A stretch of DNA of 64,000 nt from Urophycis tenuis (lineage: Eukaryota > Chordata > Actinopteri > Gadiformes > Phycidae), in contig JAXIVH010000015.1 of the NCBI GenBank assembly GCA_036785325.1, positions 3,826,340 through 3,890,339 on the forward strand, written 5' to 3'. The position numbers were made by a program, and so were the translations under genes. The notes under the pieces were generated by a model. The model did not search any database and was not told the DNA's origin. It was given only the letters and a program-made list of their open reading frames with translations. Below are positions 60,936 to 64,000 of this stretch, piece after piece; within the stretch, counting starts at the first letter, position 1; each line of letters starts with the position of its first letter.

Positions 60936-61300
60936 TGGTCATGAGACCACACGCTGGAGCAGGGCCACGGTTATTATGGAGGCTTTGCCAGCTTTAATAA
61001 CCTGCGTTTCCTCCGCAGACTGTTCACCGCCACTGACTGCATTTCCATTTTTACTGCCGCGCGGCGCGGCCCGGGGTTTCAAAGTGCTTTCCCCCTTCAC
61101 CGTGACGATACAGTTCATATATGTAAGTCTATAAATATATAATGTAGACATACAATATGGATTCTGTTTGCACCATGCATGATCTTGCATATACACACAT
61201 CTATATACATACATTAGGGGCGTTGCAGTGGTACATTGCAGTTCTACCCTCATTAATGTTCAGTAACACCACGGCAACCACACATCAGACTGGAAAGTCA

Positions 61301-61500
61301 NNNNNNNNNNNNNNNNNNNNNNNNNNNNNNNNNNNNNNNNNNNNNNNNNNNNNNNNNNNNNNNNNNNNNNNNNNNNNNNNNNNNNNNNNNNNNNNNNNNN
61401 NNNNNNNNNNNNNNNNNNNNNNNNNNNNNNNNNNNNNNNNNNNNNNNNNNNNNNNNNNNNNNNNNNNNNNNNNNNNNNNNNNNNNNNNNNNNNNNNNNNN
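61301..61500. other. Assembly gap (200 N)
   Basis: An unresolved run of N. The flanks are unlike each other, so its true size is unknown. Confidence 1.
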
Positions 61501-62880
61501 CTGCACAGCCCATAATGAGCGCATAATTGCCTCTGCGACATGGCATGTTAATCTGTTCATTTACAATGCCGTCTGACAAGGGCCCAACAGCTATGAAACC
61601 GGCCCAGTGTGTTCCACCCGTTAGAGCCAGTAGGCCTGACCAGGACAGACAGGCAACCACACGCTGAGCCACTCTCCGGAGCAATGCTGCTGAACCTGGC
61701 AGTCGAGACTCCGGTGAGTCGAGAGGCGACAGTAGTTAACGTTTGTGGCTCTGCGGCTTGGCACGGGTGCTCCCATGTGTTTGGCTTGTTTCTGTTACGT
61801 TAAACAGTAAGAGTGGAGGCAACACACACACACACACACACACACAACACAACACTACTAGTGTGTTGTGTTGTGTTGGGTTGTGTGAGCTGTTAGAGAG
61901 CAGGGCACGTCTATAACATTAATTAAAAATAATAACAATAATGCATGAATACAAGAATAATACATGAATACACATGAACTGGATATTTAATCAAATGTGT
62001 TTTTGCATCCTGTTGTTTTAATCTACACGATGAGCTGTCTCTCGGCCTTGTTTAATTCGAGATAGACGCAAGGGTTTGTTCAGACTACTGAACACATGCA
62101 AAATGTCGAGACAGCCGCTGCTCATAAACAATACGACCTATGTTGCCCTCTGGCGGAAAACAATAACATAACATGTTATGTTACCGAGTCCTCCGTCTGC
62201 GAATTGCCGACGTGATTGATGAGGCCTCCGTCTACAGTCCCACTACATTGAATCCAATTAGTTGCATTTAAATAGACCGCAAAGCAAGCACTCAATAAAG
62301 ATACACAGCTGGAAGCCCCCCCCCGACCTCAACACACGTTTTCAGAGTTACATCACCCAATAACAGTGACATTTATCATCGTACAAAAAGTAGGAAGCTG
62401 TGGTCCACCAACATATCAGCAACACCTAAATGATATACGAGTGTTGCACTCGCCAGAAAAAAATAATCCAACCACGGCCGTCAAAGCATCAAAAGAACTA
62501 ATGAGACTTATCTTATTTTCTAGGGCTTTCTTTTATAGCTGGATTTACAGCCTTCCTGGAGCCCCGATGTATGAGGCTCCATACACTGGCTCCATGATAA
62601 CAACTTACAACAACTCTTATCAGATCATGTTTTGACCACATTTCCCTACCGTTCCACTGAATGTGGCATAGAAACATCACATAAACATCACCTTTAACCC
62701 AATCAATACAAGGTTCTTCTCAGTGACTGTGTTTTAGACAACTAAACAGCATGTTACAGTATGCAGTGTGTGTGTATGTATGTATGTGTGTGTATATGTA
62801 TGTGTGTGTGTGTGTGTGTGTTAAGGCTTTTGCTAATTGCAAATACTTTCTTTGAAAATTAAGATATTTAGACAACTAAA
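61501..62880. other. Intergenic, after the gap
   Basis: A repeat-poor 100-base start (CATAATGAGCGCATAATTGC) could be the edge of another conserved element. A short CA run lies at 61822-61846 and a GT run at 62767-62820. No gene is seen. Confidence 0.4.
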
Positions 62881-62899
62881 CAGCACGTCATTAACCAAG

Positions 62900-64000
62900 A
62901 TCTTTATTAATTTCATGTCCTATAACCATTCCAGTTCAAATGTGTGCAGATAGAAAAAGGGACAGAAAATGCCTCATGGGTATATAAATATACAAATAGA
63001 AGAATTTACTTTTTTTTAATTACAATGAGCAACACTACAGAGGTTACAGACCCCCGTATGGACTTGGGCGCGGGCACTTTGGAGTTGACGTCGTTCTGGC
63101 TTCATAACTATTTGACGGACCACATGTTGTAGTGTCTGCTTAAGAACACGTGCAAATCTGTTCTGTAATCTGTGCTACGCACCACCTCGCTGCGTGACGC
63201 AGGCCTGCAGACCATCGGCGCCTGACTTACAGCGCAACCGACACCTGTTCTTCCTCTGGCGCGTCCTGAAGACGAGCACGTTGGCCGTCCAGAGCCCGGC
63301 CCAGGTCCACACGGCCCGGGTCGTCAAACACAACCAGTGGACGGGTCCATGCCACGGAGTTCATCACTTTGACTGGTCGATTCAAAAGCACAGCAGCACG
63401 AGACCTTAGGAGAGGCCAGGCTGGTCCCAATGCAATGCAAGGTTCCAATGTCTGACTCGGCCTGAAGGCCAACGCTACACCCGGCCCCCCAGGAAACAGG
63501 ACGCTTTCCTCATTTTCACCAACATTCAAAATATGGATAATTTGGCACCAACGTTATCAGAGTGTCAAATGAATGAACGTGCAGTAAACTGTTTATTTAA
63601 TCAAAATGCACAGAAATCAAGATGCCAGTGCAATAAAATAACATTAACGGCAATACAACAATATATATCTCTCTCTCTATATATATCCATATACTGTATA
63701 TCTATGTATATCAATATCTCTCTCTTTCTTTCTCTCTCATATATATAGTACCAACTTTGACAAAAAAATAAATAGAAAAAGAAATTGATTTAGTGGAAAC
63801 AAGAGAGCCAAGCGAACAACAGTCCCAGCAAATATAGGCACAGAAACTCAAACCTACACATGCTGTCACTCTGGTGGACGCATGCACGTAAACACACACG
63901 CGCGCACACACGTACACACACGTACACACACATGTACACACACACACGCCAACAACCAGCAGACAAGCTTAGGCACAGGAGTCTAGTAGGGGATCTGGTT
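62900..64000 (-). other. Possible 3' UTR of a minus-strand gene
   Basis: Read on the minus strand, AATAAA occurs at 62909-62914 and again at 63592-63598, each in AT-rich surroundings. A GC-rich stretch between about 63180 and 63420 has open frames on both strands but no recognisable protein. The arrangement would fit a gene convergent with hic2, lying mostly right of the window. Confidence 0.2.

Noticed and set aside
61157..61684. Frames running through X residues
   Set aside because: They cross the 200-base assembly gap.
63227..63529. 100-codon minus-strand frame as a gene
   Set aside because: No recognisable domain, frames are open on both strands because of GC content, and no splice sites fit.

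Overview
The window is vertebrate nuclear DNA, almost certainly from a ray-finned fish. It shows intronless G-protein-coupled receptor (GPCR) genes, L1-, L2- and R2-like non-LTR retrotransposons, hAT and THAP-type DNA transposons, very dense CA/GT and GA microsatellites, long C homopolymers, and a well-preserved HIC2 zinc-finger repressor gene. Nothing prokaryotic is present. There is one 200-base assembly gap (61301-61500). The species cannot be fixed from the sequence.

Region 1 (1-28.15 kb) is a tandem segmental duplication. Unit I (about 1-14378) and unit II (about 14379-28150) have the same backbone: intergenic DNA with an L2-type endonuclease relic, then a broken receptor gene, then GT/GA/CA microsatellites, then an intact receptor gene. 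All receptor copies are on the minus strand. The intact genes are at 13354-14250 (A) and 27097-27993 (B). The broken sisters are at 5481-8385 and 18366-24112. The pseudogenes share an old 2-base deletion, so the pair existed before it was duplicated. A shared upstream module found four times points to an earlier round of duplication. Each unit then gained its own insertions, and the other unit preserves the empty site. Unit I gained a THAP-gene transposon, an hAT element with a nested R2-like LINE, and a truncated L1. Unit II gained an L2 3' end, two inverted-repeat elements and a nearly full-length L1. Position 1 corresponds to a point about 70 bases upstream of a receptor start, so another receptor copy is predicted just left of the window.

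Region 2 (28.15-34 kb) holds a coding-like minus-strand tract of unknown identity (28473-28739) and two more divergent receptors of the same family. These are C (minus, 30163-31023) and D (plus, 32927-33790). All four intact receptors are single-exon, 286-298 residues long, carry DRY in TM3, have TPxxY in place of NPxxY, and lack the usual TM3 cysteine.

Region 3 (34-52.6 kb) is the hic2 locus on the plus strand. A possible 5' untranslated exon ends at a strong splice donor at 35632/35633. A long intron full of microsatellites and C-runs follows. A single coding exon (44456-46246, 596 aa: BTB, GLDLSKK corepressor motif, five C2H2 fingers) is followed by a probable 6.3 kb 3' UTR with a let-7 seed site, a Pumilio site and a terminal AATAAA.

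Region 4 (52.6-64 kb) is non-coding. It has very dense low-complexity DNA interspersed with AT-rich, repeat-poor blocks (about 56.69-56.92, 57.54-57.86, 60.83-60.95 and 61.50-61.60 kb) that look like conserved enhancer candidates. The last kilobase may be the 3' end of a minus-strand gene.
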